31,293 bases of DNA from an uncultured Mycoplasmatota bacterium (GTDB lineage Bacteria; Bacillota_I; Bacilli_A; RF39; UBA660). The position numbers and the translations under genes are program-made. Under the pieces are notes generated by a model. The model was not told the origin of the DNA. It did no database searches and was given only the letters and a program-made list of their open reading frames with translations. This document shows, piece after piece, positions 23,007 to 31,293 of this stretch; positions within the stretch are counted from its first letter, which is position 1; each line of letters starts with the position of its first letter. The stretch is taken from positions 1 through 31,293 of the forward strand of contig USGP01000014.1 in NCBI GenBank assembly GCA_900554315.1, in the 5' to 3' direction.

Positions 23007-23859
23007 AATCTCCAACTAATTTAATACTTTTCATATCAATTAAAATCCAACCAAAATCACCATTAGAAACAGTAGTATGACAATAAGAACAAACACCATG
23101 ATCATCCAAATCTAATACAGCTCCACAATTAGGACAATTTGTTTCTTTCTCCAATAATGTTCCAGTTGTCTTAACTCCTTTTTTTCTAGCAAATGTCAAA
23201 ATATAAGACTTATAGTTATCATCATAAATATTTACTTTATTAATAGAAGCACTTAAAGCAACCACTAAAATTTCCTTATCTCCTTCAATTTTAAAATCCT
23301 TTAACAATACACCCTTAATAGCATAATTAGAAATACTAGCACCACTTGCTTTAATATCTTCAAATAAGGCAATATGTCTTTGATAAAGATAATCGCTTTC
23401 AAAGCGACGTAACATTACAGGATTTTCTTTATCCAAAGCCTCCAAAATTGTAGAATATAAATGCTTTACCCAGGCATAAAAATCTTCCTTAGAAAATTTA
23501 GAATCAACAGCAAAAACTTTTTTTAAAACCTCGTCTTCTGTTAACGGATAATATTCAGAAATCATAATTTCTCCGTCTCCATCTTTATCCAACATATTAC
23601 GTGTTTTCTCATCTAAAATACCTTCAACTGTCGTCTGAGGAGCAGTAACAACACTTCTCTTGTTTTTCTCCAAAACATCTGAAAAATGCAGACGAGCAAC
23701 GACAATATACATAAAAATAAGAAATACAACAACTAAAATAATAATAGAACTAGTTTTATCAAAATTAGAATCTATAAAAACAAAATAAATAATTGCAATA
23801 AATAACAACCCCACTAATATTTCTAATAATACACGCCCTATACGTGATTCTTTTTTCAT
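23005..23859 (-). CDS. Membrane-anchored Tim44-like protein with zinc ribbon
   Basis: 284 aa from ATG 23859 (AGAGG about 9 nt upstream). Two N-terminal membrane helices (about residues 8-28 and 36-56), then a Tim44-like domain of about 150 residues (FAVDSKFSKEDFYAWVKHLYS, a region that resembles the NTF2-like fold) and a C-terminal zinc ribbon CPNCGA...GVCSYC. No signal sequence beyond the helices. Such proteins occur across Bacillota with unknown function. An acidic segment LDKDGDGEIMIS (about 90-101) resembles an EF-hand loop, but a single one. Transcribed alone. Confidence 0.7.
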   Translation of the reverse strand: MKKESRIGRVLLEILVGLLFIAIIYFVFIDSNFDKTSSIIILVVVFLIFMYIVVARLHFSDVLEKNKRSVVTAPQTTVEGILDEKTRNMLDKDGDGEIMISEYYPLTEDEVLKKVFAVDSKFSKEDFYAWVKHLYSTILEALDKENPVMLRRFESDYLYQRHIALFEDIKASGASISNYAIKGVLLKDFKIEGDKEILVVALSASINKVNIYDDNYKSYILTFARKKGVKTTGTLLEKETNCPNCGAVLDLDDHGVCSYCHTTVSNGDFGWILIDMKSIKLVGD

Positions 23860-23903
23860 ATACAACAACCTCTACTTTATCTTACATTAAAAGTATAAAG
23901 CAA

Positions 23904-23934
23904 AAAAAGGTAAAAGTATAGCTTTTACCTTTTT
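23904..23934 (-). terminator. Terminator of the pheST operon
   Basis: Perfect 13-bp stem AAAAAGGTAAAAG / CTTTTACCTTTTT with a 5-nt loop, just past the pheT stop. Confidence 0.88.
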
Positions 23935-23942
23935 ATATACAA

Positions 23943-26315
23943 TTATTTGTCACGTACTTCTGCAGAATGAACAGAAACAACTTTATCAATAATTTGATTA
24001 AAAACTTTCATAACTTCATCATCTGTCAAAGTACGATCATCTGCCATAAATAATAAATTATAAGCAATAGATTTCATACCTTCTGGTACATGTTCTCCTT
24101 CATAAACATCAAATACCTCAGTTGAATGAAGAAGTCTACCTCCAGCTTTTTTAATAGTAGCTTCTATTTCACCAGATGTAACATCTTTTGAAACAACAAA
24201 AGCAACATCTTTTTCAATAGTCGGATACTTAGAAGCTTCCTTATATTTTAGTGGTTTAACACGTTGCATCAAAGCTTGTAATGAAAGTTCACAAACATAA
24301 ATTTCATCTTTAGAAACACTAGGATGAACTTGTCCTAAAATACCAATTGGTTTTCTATCTAACAATACTTGGCAAGATTTACCAGGATGCATATCAGGAA
24401 GACTAGTTTTAACAAAACTATAACGATTTTGGAATCCAAAATAACAAAGAATATCTTCAACGAAACCTTTCATTAAATAAAAGTCTACAGGTATACTTCC
24501 CTTCCAAGGATTTTCAACATAATTACCTTTCATTAAGAAAGCAATTTTGCTTTCTTCTTGATAATTCTTATCATAAGTTTTAGCTACTTCATAAATCGCA
24601 ATATCTTCTACTTTACGAGCTTTATTATATTGATAAACATTTAATAAAGATGGAATCAAAGTAGTACGAACAACACTCTTATCCACACTCATTGGATTAG
24701 GTAAAACTACTTTTTCTTTTCCTTCATAATCAAAAAGTTTACTCATATCTGGTGATACCAAAGTATAAGTTTTAACTTCATTAAATCCTAAACTACGAAG
24801 ACGTTTAGAAACCACCTTACGATATTTAACATCACCAACATATTGCCCACGACGAATACCTACCTTAGGTAAAGTAGAAACAAGTTTTTGATAACCATAA
24901 AGTCTACCAATCTCTTCAGCAATATCATTAACATTAGGATCAATATCAAGTCTTCTCTTTGGAATCACAACTTTAAATACTCCATTCTCAATTGTATATG
25001 GAAAATCAAGTCTTTCAAGTTCAAACTTCATATCTTCTTCTGTAATACGAATACCTAACATCTTATCAACTTGTTCTGGTCTAAATTCTACAACCTTTTC
25101 ACTCTTATCAACAACATCATGACTAACCATACCAGATAACACTTTAGCTCCAGCATACTTTTCTAATAAATGACAAGCACGATTCATTGCCATCATAGTA
25201 TATTCATAATTTAAACCTTTTCCATAACGAATACTAGCTTCACTTCTAAGATCTAAGTGTGCAGCTGTATAACGAATACTAACAGGGTCAAAAATAGCAG
25301 CTTCAATTAAAATATTCTTAGTATTTTCAGTAACTTCTGTATTTTCTCCACCCATAACACCTGCTATACAAACCGGTTTCTCTCCATCAGTAATTACAAT
25401 ATCACTACTACGTAAAATACGATTTTTACCATCAAGTGTAACAACTTCTTCTCCCTCTTTAGCATCTCTTACTAAAATATGATCACCTAAAGTATCTTTA
25501 TCAAAGAAATGAAGAGGTTGACCAAACTCCAACATTACATAATTAGAAATATCAACCACATTATTAATAGGTCTCATACCAGCTGCAATCAATCTTCTTT
25601 GCATAAACTCAGGAGACTCACCTATTTTAACATCAGTAACCATTTTAGCTAAATAATATGGACATTTCGTAGTTTCAACATCTAATGAGAAATGTTTTTC
25701 TACAGAATCACTATCTTCTTTATAACTACAATCAGGTAATGTCACTTTGCGATTCAAAATAGCAGCAATCTCATAAGCAAATCCAATATGGTAATAACAA
25801 TCATTATTACGATGCTTATGAATATCAAGTTCATATAATGTAGACTCAAGTCCTAAATAAACAAGAGGATCTTTTCCAATAGGAGCATCTGCATCTAATT
25901 CTTCAATTCCACGAGCATATGCTTCATCTGTCTTCTCTTCAAGACCTAATTCATACATTGCACAAATCATACCATTAGATTCTATTCCACGAATTTTACT
26001 AGCTTTAATTTCAAAATCACCAGGTAAAACCGCTCCAGGTAAAGCAACAATAACTTTTAAGCCTTCACGTACGTTAGGTGCTCCACAAACAATTTGTTGT
26101 AATTCTTCATTACCAACATCTACTTGACATAAATGTAAGTGATCACTATTTGGGTGATCAATACAACTAATAACTTTACCAATGACTAAATGATCAATAT
26201 GATTGGTAATCACTTTTTCAACATTAATACCAGCTTCCGTAATCTTAACAGCTAGCTCTTCTAAATCTTGATCACTAATATCAATATAATCTTTTACCCA
26301 TTCCAAACTAATCAT
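23943..26315 (-). CDS. pheT: Phenylalanyl-tRNA synthetase beta chain
   Basis: 790 aa, full length. It begins MISLEWVKDYIDI and holds the tRNA-binding domain (HLVIGKVISCIDHPNSDHLHLCQ region), the B3/B4 editing domain, B5 and the C-terminal FDX-ACB domain (YPTIEKDVAFVV to VHSAEVRDK). The beta chain edits mis-charged Tyr-tRNA(Phe) and anchors the alpha chain. GGGGAG lies upstream. It overlaps pheS by 8 nt and is governed by the upstream T-box. Confidence 0.97.
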   Translation of the reverse strand: MISLEWVKDYIDISDQDLEELAVKITEAGINVEKVITNHIDHLVIGKVISCIDHPNSDHLHLCQVDVGNEELQQIVCGAPNVREGLKVIVALPGAVLPGDFEIKASKIRGIESNGMICAMYELGLEEKTDEAYARGIEELDADAPIGKDPLVYLGLESTLYELDIHKHRNNDCYYHIGFAYEIAAILNRKVTLPDCSYKEDSDSVEKHFSLDVETTKCPYYLAKMVTDVKIGESPEFMQRRLIAAGMRPINNVVDISNYVMLEFGQPLHFFDKDTLGDHILVRDAKEGEEVVTLDGKNRILRSSDIVITDGEKPVCIAGVMGGENTEVTENTKNILIEAAIFDPVSIRYTAAHLDLRSEASIRYGKGLNYEYTMMAMNRACHLLEKYAGAKVLSGMVSHDVVDKSEKVVEFRPEQVDKMLGIRITEEDMKFELERLDFPYTIENGVFKVVIPKRRLDIDPNVNDIAEEIGRLYGYQKLVSTLPKVGIRRGQYVGDVKYRKVVSKRLRSLGFNEVKTYTLVSPDMSKLFDYEGKEKVVLPNPMSVDKSVVRTTLIPSLLNVYQYNKARKVEDIAIYEVAKTYDKNYQEESKIAFLMKGNYVENPWKGSIPVDFYLMKGFVEDILCYFGFQNRYSFVKTSLPDMHPGKSCQVLLDRKPIGILGQVHPSVSKDEIYVCELSLQALMQRVKPLKYKEASKYPTIEKDVAFVVSKDVTSGEIEATIKKAGGRLLHSTEVFDVYEGEHVPEGMKSIAYNLLFMADDRTLTDDEVMKVFNQIIDKVVSVHSAEVRDK

Positions 26316-27357
26316 CGTTCTCTAACTCCCCTCTATCAAAATGTTTTACTTCTCTTAAATCTGTATTATAAAAAGTTCTAATATCATCAATATCATACTT
26401 AAGCATAGCAACTCTTTCAGCACCAAATCCAAAAGCAAAACCACTCCAAACCTCAGGATCATATCCACTCATGCGCAAAACATTAGGATGAACCATACCA
26501 GCACCACAAATAGTAATCCAACCAGTATGTTTACAAATATTACATCCCTTTCCTTTACAATTAAAGCAACTAATATCGATTTCTACAGAAGGTTCTGTAA
26601 ATTGATAATAACTTGGACGGAAACGAACTTCAACATCATCTCCAAACAGCTTTTTAAATAAAACTAAAAAAGTTCCTTTTAAATCAGATAGAGAAATATC
26701 TTTATCGACAAGTAATCCTTCAATTTGCATAAATTGATGTGAATGAGTTGCGTCATCTTCATCTCTACGATAAGTTTTACCAGGACAAATAACACGAACA
26801 GGTACTTTTCCTTTTCCTTTTAACATCGTACGTACTTGTACTGGAGAAGTTTGACTACGAAGTAAAATTTCTTCCCCTTCAATATAGAAAGTATCTTGAG
26901 CATCTCTAGCAGGATGTCCTTTTGGAATATTTAACATTTCAAAATTATATTTATCCTCTTCAATTTCAGGGCCATCAACTACATCATATCCCATAGACAT
27001 AAATACTTCTTCTACTTCTTCAATTAACTTCTCTAAAATATTAGGAGCTCCATAACTTACTTTTGTACTAGGCAAGCTGATATCAATTGCTTCTTTTTCT
27101 AAACGCTCATCCAAGGCTTTCTTTTCTAAATTTTCTTTAATTTCAGAAAAGCGTTCTTGAAAAGACGTACGTAAAGAATTAACATTTTGACCAAATGCTT
27201 TCTTTTCCTCATTTGGAACATTTTTTATCTCACTATTAAGCTCAGTAATAATACCTTTTTTACCTAAATATTTAACTCTTAATTCATCTAATTCTTTTAA
27301 GTTAGAAACTTTTTCTAACTCATTTAACATTTCATTTCTAATCTCTTCTATTTTCAT
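26308..27357 (-). CDS. pheS: Phenylalanyl-tRNA synthetase alpha chain
   Basis: 349 aa. An N-terminal coiled-coil tRNA-binding arm, then class II motifs: HPARDAQDTFYI, LLRSQTSPVQVRTM, YRRDEDDATHSHQF and GFGAERVAMLKY (motif 3). Forms the alpha2-beta2 enzyme that charges tRNA(Phe). AAAGGAG precedes the start. Its ATG overlaps the TGA of the HAD gene (ATGA), so the HAD gene is firmly part of the operon. Confidence 0.97.
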   Translation of the reverse strand: MKIEEIRNEMLNELEKVSNLKELDELRVKYLGKKGIITELNSEIKNVPNEEKKAFGQNVNSLRTSFQERFSEIKENLEKKALDERLEKEAIDISLPSTKVSYGAPNILEKLIEEVEEVFMSMGYDVVDGPEIEEDKYNFEMLNIPKGHPARDAQDTFYIEGEEILLRSQTSPVQVRTMLKGKGKVPVRVICPGKTYRRDEDDATHSHQFMQIEGLLVDKDISLSDLKGTFLVLFKKLFGDDVEVRFRPSYYQFTEPSVEIDISCFNCKGKGCNICKHTGWITICGAGMVHPNVLRMSGYDPEVWSGFAFGFGAERVAMLKYDIDDIRTFYNTDLREVKHFDRGELENDD

Positions 27358-27965
27358 AAAACTAACTCCTTTACTTTTACTAATTTTTTAATACTATAAG
27401 GACAAGTACTACTTGGTGCAAAATGAAAAGCATGAATCCCTAAACTTCTAGGCATACAAACATCGTTAAGTAAACTATCACCAACCATACCACATTCTGA
27501 AGCAGAAAAATCTCCCATCGCAGCCCGATAACTTTCGACATTAGGCTTTAACATAATATCTCCACCATACACCTCATCAATATAGGAAAGAAGTCCTAGC
27601 CTTTTTAAACGTTCCCGTTGAAAATCTGTAATATCGTTAGTGCATACCACATTAGAAATACCACGATTTTGCATAAAAGCTAATGTATCTTCTGCTCCAT
27701 CAACTACATATCCAGGATATTCAAGATGAACAGAAAACCATTGATAAAAGAAATCCTCTCCATAATTAATTCCCGTTACTTCTGTACAATATTTAGAAAA
27801 ACTAGGAACATTAAATTGTTGATGAAATTGTTCATAACTAGAAAGCAAAGAAAAAAGCCTATCTATTTCTTCACTATCACAATGTTGAGTTAAAAAAGCA
27901 TTTTCAGCATTTAAATCACGAATAGCTAATGTATTATCCAAATCCCAAATCATTCTTTTAATCAT
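27354..27965 (-). CDS. HAD-family hydrolase under T-box control
   Basis: 203 aa from ATG 27965 (GGAGGATC upstream; a longer frame runs back into the T-box terminator). HAD motifs: WDLDNTL (D8, D10), CTND (motif II, Thr), LKPN (motif III Lys) and VGDSLLND (motif IV). The cap is helical, as in phosphatases of subfamily I. It starts about 10 nt after the T-box terminator and overlaps pheS by 4 nt. A substrate related to phenylalanine or tRNA charging is a guess from location. Confidence 0.85.
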   Translation of the reverse strand: MIKRMIWDLDNTLAIRDLNAENAFLTQHCDSEEIDRLFSLLSSYEQFHQQFNVPSFSKYCTEVTGINYGEDFFYQWFSVHLEYPGYVVDGAEDTLAFMQNRGISNVVCTNDITDFQRERLKRLGLLSYIDEVYGGDIMLKPNVESYRAAMGDFSASECGMVGDSLLNDVCMPRSLGIHAFHFAPSSTCPYSIKKLVKVKELVL

Positions 27966-27973
27966 AAGATCCT

Positions 27974-28188
27974 CCAAAAAAAAATAACTATAACTTAAGG
28001 GTGTATAGTAACACGGTACCACCTTAATTTATAGTTATTAACTACCTCATTATCTTAACGCGATTAACGCCTATAATTTCTTATAGGGACTCCTAAGACG
28101 AATTCATAAACTATTCTTATCCGTTTTCACCAACCACGAACTCTCTCCAAAGAAATCATTTACTACTACTTCTTAATCAACATCGATA
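27974..28188 (-). promoter_or_regulatory. T-box riboswitch, Phe (UUC) specifier
   Basis: On the minus strand a T-box motif AAGGTGGTACCGTG sits at 28011-28024, followed by a strong terminator with arms at 28022-28038 and 27983-27999 and a T-run. A competing antiterminator can form with the T-box bases. In stem I the probable specifier TTC is at 28100-28102, two bases above the basal helix (TTAAGA/TCTTAG), and the AG-bulge (GGAGAGAG) is present further up. Uncharged tRNA(Phe) would stabilise antitermination and switch on HAD-pheS-pheT. Confidence 0.9.
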
Positions 28189-28193
28189 TGCCT

Positions 28194-28221
28194 ATTATAA
28201 CACATTAAATGAAAAAAACAA
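28194..28221 (-). promoter_or_regulatory. Promoter of the T-box/pheST transcript
   Basis: TATAAT at 28194-28199 with TTGTTT (28216-28221) 16 nt upstream. Confidence 0.6.
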
Positions 28222-28228
28222 ATATTTT

Positions 28229-29056
28229 TTAAGAAACAACAAAAGGATCATTCCAAGTACCAGTACCACCAGAAAAAGTAACTGAAGATTTTAAATAAAT
28301 AACTGGACGATATACAGTAGAACTACTGGCAACACCAGAATTCATAAATTTACCACCATTTACTTTCCAAGCTTGATTCGGTTTATCAGAAATAGCAGTC
28401 ATCGTCCATTGATATCCTTGATTTATCCAGGAAGAAATATTTTTATCACTAGAAGATCCACTACCAGAACTATTTAAAATCTCATCATTTCGAATCAATC
28501 CAATAGGACTATCGGTATAGACTCCGAGCACAGTTGGAGGGTCCATTAATGGCGTATCCTTAGGAACTGTCGTTAATTGCCATTCCGGATTTTGTACAAT
28601 AACATCAGAATAAGCACTAAGATTCTGTTGATACCAATTTTTCAAATTCTGTAAAACAACAGATGTTTCCCAATTATAAGTATCTTTATCATTAGCCATA
28701 AATAAAGAATTTAAACTAGCCTCTGGATCACGAATAATTTTAATATTACCATCTACATCAATAGATATAATTCTCCACTTTCCCTCCGGAAACTCAATAT
28801 AATTATTAACAGCTACTCCTTCATCTCCCACAAAGTTATGAGATCCATCATCATTCTCTACAAAACTATCGTCATCTCCGACCACACTTTCTATAAAATC
28901 ACCGCCACTAACCTCTTTTTGTGTAATAGTAGCACTACCACTAACAGTTAAGCTTTCACTTAAAATGGAATAAGCTGTTGCCATAAAGACAAAACAAAAA
29001 GAGAATGCAAGTAAAAGAACAAAATTAAACTTCCTTCTCTGCTTTCTCTTTCTCAT
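28229..29056 (-). CDS. Secreted TasA-like surface protein (SipW-type substrate)
   Basis: 275 aa. The N-terminus is basic (KRKQRR), then a 19-residue hydrophobic segment ending at ATAYSILSESLTVSGSATIT, the pattern cut by SipW-type signal peptidases in TasA/CalY-like proteins. The mature part has an acidic linker, a middle region GKWRIISIDVDGNIKIIRD and a Ser/Gly-rich stretch (SSGSGSSSD). The C-terminus ends in RPVIYLKSSVTFSGGTGTWN, a terminal repeat-like unit common in surface proteins. No LPXTG or second membrane helix, so it is probably secreted and assembled. It is encoded just after the DUF5305 protein and the ER-type signal peptidase. Confidence 0.72.
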   Translation of the reverse strand: MRKRKQRRKFNFVLLLAFSFCFVFMATAYSILSESLTVSGSATITQKEVSGGDFIESVVGDDDSFVENDDGSHNFVGDEGVAVNNYIEFPEGKWRIISIDVDGNIKIIRDPEASLNSLFMANDKDTYNWETSVVLQNLKNWYQQNLSAYSDVIVQNPEWQLTTVPKDTPLMDPPTVLGVYTDSPIGLIRNDEILNSSGSGSSSDKNISSWINQGYQWTMTAISDKPNQAWKVNGGKFMNSGVASSSTVYRPVIYLKSSVTFSGGTGTWNDPFVVS

Positions 29057-29072
29057 AATCCAAACACCCTCT

Positions 29073-30116
29073 TTAAATAATTTCTTGAGATGAATCTTTC
29101 AAAGTATATCGATACATATAATGCTCTTTAATAATAACAAAATAACAGATTTTAGCTTTTGGCTTTTCATAGAATAAAATTGGAATTCTTAATTCTTCTT
29201 CTAAATCAACCAATTCACCAATCGTTTTGATATCGAAAATTGTAAAGTCATCAAAATTAATTGTATTATCAATATCTACAATAATAGATCCATAATCTTT
29301 CTTTATTTTTGACTTTATACGTTCATATTCTGTCATAGAATATAAACGAATCAACTTCATAAGTAATAAACCAATAGATACTATCAAGAATATACCAACA
29401 ATAATTAAAGCAAACATCACAAGTCCATAAGATACTGTCATATTAGAAATTTTCTGACTTTCTACAATAGAACCTTTTTTCTTATAATCTGTTGAAATCT
29501 TAAACACTTCTTGATCCATTGGAATAGATAATTTTAAAGTATTATTCTTTCTTTCATCTCCATATTGATATTGAATATCCATAACAACATCCAAAGTAGG
29601 ATCAACCTTCAAATGATAAGTATTTTTAAAATTATCTACTATAGATTGATAATCCCAATATGGAATCACTACAGTTTCATCTATTGATAATTGATTACCA
29701 GCAAGTACCTGATTATCTTTTGAAAATAATGGATAAATTTGTGACCATATCTCAGAATCACTTCCATCGTCATTATGATAAATAGAAGATAACTTAGCAT
29801 AAATCGTATAATTATAAGAAACATCAGAAGAAGTATGAAAACTAGTATTTTCTTTAAATTGCACAGAAATAGAATTCACCATAGAAGTAATATAAGACTG
29901 ATTCATTCCTAAAGATGTATTCGAAATAAATGGATTATTATTTAATAACACTTGATAAGTAATAGAATTTTGATATTTTGAAGTAGTTACTTTATGAATA
30001 CTAGTAGGATTTAATATATGAGAAGAAAATAGAATAAATAGAAACAACAATGCAAAAAAGCTAGAGCAAAGAACAAAATATATAATTGGAACTTTTTTCA
30101 GCCATTTCTGTATCAT
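29073..30116 (-). CDS. DUF5305-family membrane protein
   Basis: 347 aa from ATG 30116 (AGGTG 6 nt upstream; an in-frame GTG at 30125 is part of that box). N-terminal membrane helix (about residues 10-30), an extracellular domain of roughly 190 residues with YNYTIYAKLSS and PLFSKDNQVLAGN, a second helix near 230-255 and a cytosolic tail. This matches DUF5305, which is often next to SipW-type peptidases. Function unknown; a helper in export or assembly of the surface protein is the natural guess. Confidence 0.78.
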   Translation of the reverse strand: MIQKWLKKVPIIYFVLCSSFFALLFLFILFSSHILNPTSIHKVTTSKYQNSITYQVLLNNNPFISNTSLGMNQSYITSMVNSISVQFKENTSFHTSSDVSYNYTIYAKLSSIYHNDDGSDSEIWSQIYPLFSKDNQVLAGNQLSIDETVVIPYWDYQSIVDNFKNTYHLKVDPTLDVVMDIQYQYGDERKNNTLKLSIPMDQEVFKISTDYKKKGSIVESQKISNMTVSYGLVMFALIIVGIFLIVSIGLLLMKLIRLYSMTEYERIKSKIKKDYGSIIVDIDNTINFDDFTIFDIKTIGELVDLEEELRIPILFYEKPKAKICYFVIIKEHYMYRYTLKDSSQEII

Positions 30117-30121
30117 TTTTA

Positions 30122-31293
30122 TCACCTACCAACTTCTACTTCTGCTTCCTTCTCTGGATATAAAAACTCACTCAACCAAACACTAGGATAACCAACCTTA
30201 GGAACAGAAAAAATAACTTTACCTATTATCTGATCCATCTTAACAGGTTTTGGATCCTCCGAATCATTGTTATCACCTTTTAATATAAAAATGGTTTCAC
30301 CCTGTTCTTGATACTTTTTCAAAATTCGATGAACAACAACAGTTTTATCATACTGATATTGTATAATATCCCCTTTTTTCAATTTCCTTTTCTCAGAATT
30401 CGTACTTAACTTTTCAACTACAACTGCATCTCCCCTAGTAAAAACAGGTTCCATACTATATGTCAAAACTGCAACTGGTTGATATTTAAATACTCCTGCA
30501 ACAAACAGTCCAAAACTAAGAATAATACAACCAATACAAACATATAAAAAAGAATTTTTTTTATCTGTTTTTCTACTATATATCTTCTTAGCCTTCCATA
30601 AATACTCATTCATAAGATAATAATATAATAAAATACTAAGAAGCAATTGAAATAACAAACTATAAAACCAATCAAAGTCTACTACGACTGGAACAAAATA
30701 CCTAGAAACCAACATAGGTATAAAATAAGCATACACAGTACTTCTAATTCCAATATAAGCTAAATAAGTTAATAAAATATTTTCTAATACGATTGGTAAA
30801 AATATAGATACAAATTGTGTAAAGAATTCTGCATTTGTTTGAAAATCAAAAAAAGTAGAACTAAACAACTCACATAAAATAAAAACAATTGTAACAAAAA
30901 TATAAGCTACTTTACTCTTTCCTAAATAAACAAATTTTAGACGCACTTCTTCTCTAAAAAATAATGGAAGAATAAAAATAACTGTATTATATAAAATACC
31001 AGTAAAACTAGTATTATATATATTATAAACATATCCAACGATTAACCCTGATAAATAATATAATATAAAATAACTAGCAACAATGATAATCACTGTTTGC
31101 ATCAAATCTTTATGATAATTTCGAATTAATTTCTTATCCCTAAAAAATAATAAAAAAACAAGAAATAAAATACCATAAAGAATAAATTTTAAAATAGGAA
31201 GTTTAACATCAATAAAAAAGAGAAAAAAATAAATAATTAAAAAGATAAATAGAAGAAAATAACTAATATTTTTTTTTGTAATTTCAAAGTTCA
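30122..31293 (-). CDS. ER-type (SipW-like) signal peptidase I fused to a polytopic membrane domain, 5' end outside
   Basis: The frame is open to the right edge, at least 390 codons, so the start lies outside. The first 280 or so residues form about eight membrane helices. The peptidase domain is C-terminal: S in TYSMEP is the nucleophile, H in VVVHRIL takes the place of the bacterial Lys, and the Asp is in LKGDNNDSEDP. This Ser-His pair is the ER/SipW type. It would cut TasA-like precursors. It overlaps the DUF5305 gene frame (GTG) and lies just before it. The Met at 31105 is not a likely start, as the upstream frame also codes for membrane helices. Confidence 0.85.
   Translation of the reverse strand, partial: NFEITKKNISYFLLFIFLIIYFFLFFIDVKLPILKFILYGILFLVFLLFFRDKKLIRNYHKDLMQTVIIIVASYFILYYLSGLIVGYVYNIYNTSFTGILYNTVIFILPLFFREEVRLKFVYLGKSKVAYIFVTIVFILCELFSSTFFDFQTNAEFFTQFVSIFLPIVLENILLTYLAYIGIRSTVYAYFIPMLVSRYFVPVVVDFDWFYSLLFQLLLSILLYYYLMNEYLWKAKKIYSRKTDKKNSFLYVCIGCIILSFGLFVAGVFKYQPVAVLTYSMEPVFTRGDAVVVEKLSTNSEKRKLKKGDIIQYQYDKTVVVHRILKKYQEQGETIFILKGDNNDSEDPKPVKMDQIIGKVIFSVPKVGYPSVWLSEFLYPEKEAEVEVGR

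Overview
The window is AT-rich DNA from a Gram-positive bacterium of the phylum Bacillota. Nearly every gene lies on the minus strand, ribosome binding sites are strong AGGAGG-type, and the promoters I could find are of the sigma-A type. Class is uncertain. The six-cysteine SCIFF peptide with its radical SAM maturase and the rplS-lepB-(rbgA) order suggest Clostridia. The lack of ruvC beside ruvAB, the SipW/DUF5305 module and the very low GC would also fit gut lineages near Bacilli. TGG codes for Trp throughout and TGA acts as a stop, so the standard code applies.

Right-hand part, conserved core (about 15.8 to 28.2 kb, read from high to low coordinates): a Phe-type T-box riboswitch controls a HAD hydrolase followed by pheS and pheT. 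Next come a zinc-ribbon membrane protein, a divergent DUF192-like gene, yebC with a small membrane protein, then ruvA-ruvB-orf-queA-orf-orf, and rplS and lepB with their own signals. The far right end (28.2 kb to the edge) is a surface-protein module: an ER-type (SipW-like) signal peptidase fused to a polytopic membrane domain and cut by the window edge, a DUF5305 protein and a secreted TasA-like substrate.

Middle part (8.6 to 15.8 kb): two tight operons. One encodes a GNAT acetyltransferase, a DUF925 nucleotidyltransferase, a transglutaminase-like protein, CutA and a queuosine-salvage (Qng1-type) protein. The other begins with a perfect sigma-A promoter and encodes the SCIFF ranthipeptide precursor, its radical SAM maturase, an overlapping Orn/Lys/Arg decarboxylase and an unknown protein. 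A HAD phosphatase follows with its own promoter.

Left part (0 to 8.5 kb): an accessory region with decayed mobile DNA. It holds a RhuM pseudogene with several lesions, a P-loop kinase, an intact ParA, a frameshifted ParB that runs into an XRE regulator, the C-terminal stump of a large serine recombinase, two CPBP-family membrane proteins, a DUF421 protein and an ITPase. The first codons of rbgA sit at the very left edge. In many Bacillota rplS, lepB and rbgA are close together; here about 15.8 kb lies between lepB and rbgA, so much of this stretch may be an insertion hotspot.

I see no tRNA, rRNA, CRISPR array or complete insertion sequence.
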